Assembly: GCA_903831295.1 (NCBI GenBank) | Contig: CAIKXA010000025.1 | Location: 1-46,213, forward strand | DNA from: an uncultured bacterium | GTDB taxonomy: Bacteria; Planctomycetota; Phycisphaerae; Phycisphaerales; SM1A02 | Direction: 5' to 3' | DNA: 46,213 bases | Part shown: piece after piece, positions 44,631 to 46,213 of the stretch | How the letters are laid out: each line of letters opens with the position of its first letter | Position numbering within the stretch: the first letter of the stretch is position 1 | Made by a program: the position numbers and the translations under genes | The notes under the pieces: model-generated | What the model was told of the DNA's origin: nothing | The model's database searches: none | Seen by the model: only the letters and a program-made list of their open reading frames with translations

Positions 44631-45152
44631 ATGCCTACCACCCACCTGCGCAAACTCATCCGCGATGTCGCAAACTTTCCTAAAGATGGAATTCTTTTCA
44701 AGGACATCACGCCACTGCTGAAAGATCCAGCCGCGCTTTCAATGGCCGTGGAACTTATGGCCAATCCATTTCGCGGCAAAGGCATTCACGCGGTGGCTGG
44801 CGCCGAGAGCCGCGGATTTATTTTTGGCATCGCCGTGGCGCAGGCGCTGTCATGCGGATTCATTCCCATTCGTAAGCGCGGCAAGTTGCCGCCGCCCATT
44901 CGCGCCGTGACCTATGACCTTGAATATGGTCAAGACACACTTGAAGTGCGCGACGACGCTGTGAGCGCGGGACAAAAGATTCTCATGGTGGATGATTTGC
45001 TGGCTACTGGCGGAACCATGCGTGCCTGCGTGGACCTGATGAAAAATCTAGGCGCGAATGTGTTTGGCGCCACCGTGCTGATTGAACTGAAAGCACTCAA
45101 CGGCCGCGCGGCACTGCCTGGTTTGGAAATTCACGCGCCGATTGTGTATTGA
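44631..45152 (+). CDS. apt: Adenine phosphoribosyltransferase
   Basis: 173 residues from ATG 44631; an upstream reading-frame extension overlaps the GroES-like gene and is not used. It makes AMP from adenine and PRPP. The PRPP-binding loop is VDDLLATGGTMRA. N-terminal IRDVANFPKDGILFKDITPL and GAESRGFIFGIAVAQAL are typical of Apt, as is GFIPIRKRGKLP. No ribosome-binding site is clear. It converges with the small membrane protein gene (52 bases between ends). Confidence 0.97.
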   Translation: MPTTHLRKLIRDVANFPKDGILFKDITPLLKDPAALSMAVELMANPFRGKGIHAVAGAESRGFIFGIAVAQALSCGFIPIRKRGKLPPPIRAVTYDLEYGQDTLEVRDDAVSAGQKILMVDDLLATGGTMRACVDLMKNLGANVFGATVLIELKALNGRAALPGLEIHAPIVY

Positions 45153-45204
45153 ACATCACAGATCAGCTTGCCAAGCGCATGAAATTGACGCCATCAATGG
45201 GGAG

Positions 45205-45342
45205 TCAGTTTGGGCTTGGCGCCATGGCTGGATTCGGTTCCAATTCCTTGGCAGTTCCCGCTGTAAAGACCACGAATAAAAAGATAATCGCCATGCCAAC
45301 AAGAAAGGCGATAAAGAGTGTGATTGCTTTTTTATTGCTCAT
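45205..45342 (-). CDS. Small single-pass membrane protein (45 residues)
   Basis: A short frame with ATG at 45342 and TGA at 45205-45207. It reads MSNKKAITLFIAFLVG and continues hydrophobic through IIFLFVVFTAG, giving one membrane helix at residues about 7-30. A short polar tail (TAKELEPNPAMAPSPN) follows. The positively charged N-terminus suggests an N-in orientation. The upstream AAGG is 9 bases from the start. An overlapping plus-strand frame of 66 codons in the same place looks like its shadow. No function can be assigned; it could be a regulator of a membrane complex or simply uncharacterised. Confidence 0.6.
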   Translation of the reverse strand: MSNKKAITLFIAFLVGMAIIFLFVVFTAGTAKELEPNPAMAPSPN

Positions 45343-45511
45343 TGTTTGAAACCTTGTGGCGCGATCATATCGACAAACATTGCAATGATCTGCAATTTTT
45401 TCTTGACTGCATGACTCTTTCTAAGCCTTGTCTTAGCACAAGCAAAGCCCAGCTCGCAAGGAATGTCTATTACAAATTTCAGGAAAAGTATGCTTCATTT
45501 CGTCAATGACA

Positions 45512-45524
45512 GACTAGACTAGTC
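45512..45524 (+). promoter_or_regulatory. Palindrome just upstream of the HPPD start
   Basis: GACTAG-A-CTAGTC is a perfect 6-bp inverted repeat centred about 10 bases before the HPPD start codon, where a ribosome-binding site would normally lie. A second perfect 10-bp palindrome (CATTGCAATG) lies about 130 bases upstream. It could be a repressor site or a small translational hairpin. The rest of the 185-base gap (45343-45527) holds no gene. Confidence 0.35.
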
Positions 45525-45527
45525 ATC

Positions 45528-46213
45528 ATGTCAAAGATCGCGCCCGCCACAACCACAACCTCCGCCGCCGCCACCGATCATCTTGCGTTGATTGATGTGG
45601 ACTATGTTCATTTCATTGTTGGCAACGCCAAGCAAGCCGCATTCTTCTACGCGCAAGCATTTGGTTTTCAAGTGGATCAAGTGTCTGATCTCACAACGGG
45701 CAACCGCGACAGCGCAAAATATTTGCTCACGCAAGGCAACATTCGCATTCTGTTGGAAACGCCGCTCACGCCAACGCATCCATTCAACAAAGAATTGACG
45801 CGCTTTGGCGACGGCATTAAGGACATCGCCCTAACTGTTTTTGACGCGGAAAAAGCCTACGAACAAGCCGTTCGCAATGGCGGCGAAAGCGCGTACGAAC
45901 CATACACAGTCTCCAATGCCACTGGCTCCGTCACATTCGCTGGAATTAAAACCTACGGCCGCGCCGTGCACACCTTTGTCAGTCGCAGTGGCGCATACTC
46001 CCTGCCCAATATCAAGGCCGGCGGTTTGTTCCTTCCAAATTTCGCCAAGGTGGAAAATTACGCGCTCAACACGTACAACCGCGAGCATGTCTGCGGCCTG
46101 AAGTTCTTTGACCATTGCGTGGGCAATGTTGAACTTGGCAAGATGAATTATTGGGTGAACTGGTACGAGCAAGTGATGGGCTTTAAAATGTTCAAGCACT
46201 TTGACGACGCGGA
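45528..46213 (+). CDS. hpd: 4-hydroxyphenylpyruvate dioxygenase, 5' part (cut by window end)
   Basis: The first 228 codons are present, without a stop; the gene leaves the window. The start is MSKIAPATTTTSAAATDHLA at 45528. The N-terminal VOC domain is visible (DYVHFIVGNAKQAAFFYAQA, GFQVDQVSDLTTGNRDSAKY). The first iron-ligand histidine is in KFFDHCVGNVELGKM, near residue 195, followed by NYWVNWYEQVMGFK, all characteristic of HPPD. It converts 4-hydroxyphenylpyruvate to homogentisate in tyrosine breakdown. The remaining Fe ligands lie beyond the window. Related hydroxymandelate synthase is possible but less likely. Confidence 0.9.
   Translation, partial: MSKIAPATTTTSAAATDHLALIDVDYVHFIVGNAKQAAFFYAQAFGFQVDQVSDLTTGNRDSAKYLLTQGNIRILLETPLTPTHPFNKELTRFGDGIKDIALTVFDAEKAYEQAVRNGGESAYEPYTVSNATGSVTFAGIKTYGRAVHTFVSRSGAYSLPNIKAGGLFLPNFAKVENYALNTYNREHVCGLKFFDHCVGNVELGKMNYWVNWYEQVMGFKMFKHFDDA

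Noticed and set aside
45149-45349. 66-codon plus-strand frame after apt
   Set aside because: It overlaps the apt stop and is antisense to a better small membrane-protein frame; composition and start are weak.

Overview
The window is a dense bacterial chromosome segment. It carries almost only housekeeping and cell-envelope genes, with short intergenic gaps and many 1-4 base gene overlaps. No transposase, phage gene, integrase, CRISPR array or tRNA was found. Several features suggest Planctomycetota, probably Phycisphaerae-like: a secreted DUF1573/ankyrin fusion, a fused SecD-SecF, a FlgI-like protein interrupted by HEAT-like repeats, and a Gram-negative envelope set (Mla, Pal/OmpA, MsbA). The assignment is inference from gene content; there is no 16S gene to test it.

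Layout. 1-7758: start of bipA (minus, cut by the window edge), an M32 carboxypeptidase, a secreted DUF1573-ankyrin protein, a divergent MEMO1-family protein, a type 4 uracil-DNA glycosylase, an EamA transporter and a conserved-looking hypothetical protein. 7861-8677: RNase P RNA (rnpB) with its own UUCG-loop terminator, directly downstream of rplU. 8836-16774: a 13-bp tandem repeat at the 3' end of an aminotransferase gene, then divergently an RluA-type pseudouridine synthase, a FlgI-like protein and smc, followed by a strong candidate for a small structured RNA. 16809-19947: NAD-type isocitrate dehydrogenase (minus), divergent from an FAD oxidoreductase and an aldo/keto reductase.

19922-27650 is a minus-strand export and envelope operon: rhomboid protease, tgt, yajC, secDF, LysM protein. 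27736-29451 holds the MlaF-like ATPase and MlaD-like MCE protein, ending at a bidirectional terminator shared with a convergent Pal/OmpA lipoprotein. 30363-33283 is xseA-xseB-prepilin peptidase (minus), divergent from recG. 35813-38615 is a tightly overlapping operon of ABC ATPase, ABC permease with a His-rich loop, and a DUF3299 protein. It resembles zinc-responsive MacB-like clusters of proteobacteria. 38639-40976 holds ispD, rsmD and an alpha/beta hydrolase. 40993-44575 is a translationally coupled GroES-like, aroA, MsbA-like ABC exporter operon, divergent from apt. The window ends with a 45-residue membrane microprotein and the 5' part of an HPPD gene.

The items most worth a second look are the three-way-junction RNA candidate after smc, the ABC/DUF3299 operon with palindromes upstream, the HEAT-containing FlgI-like protein far from any flagellar gene, and a type 4 UDG in which one expected Fe-S cysteine is serine. 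Nothing here proves a wholly new system.
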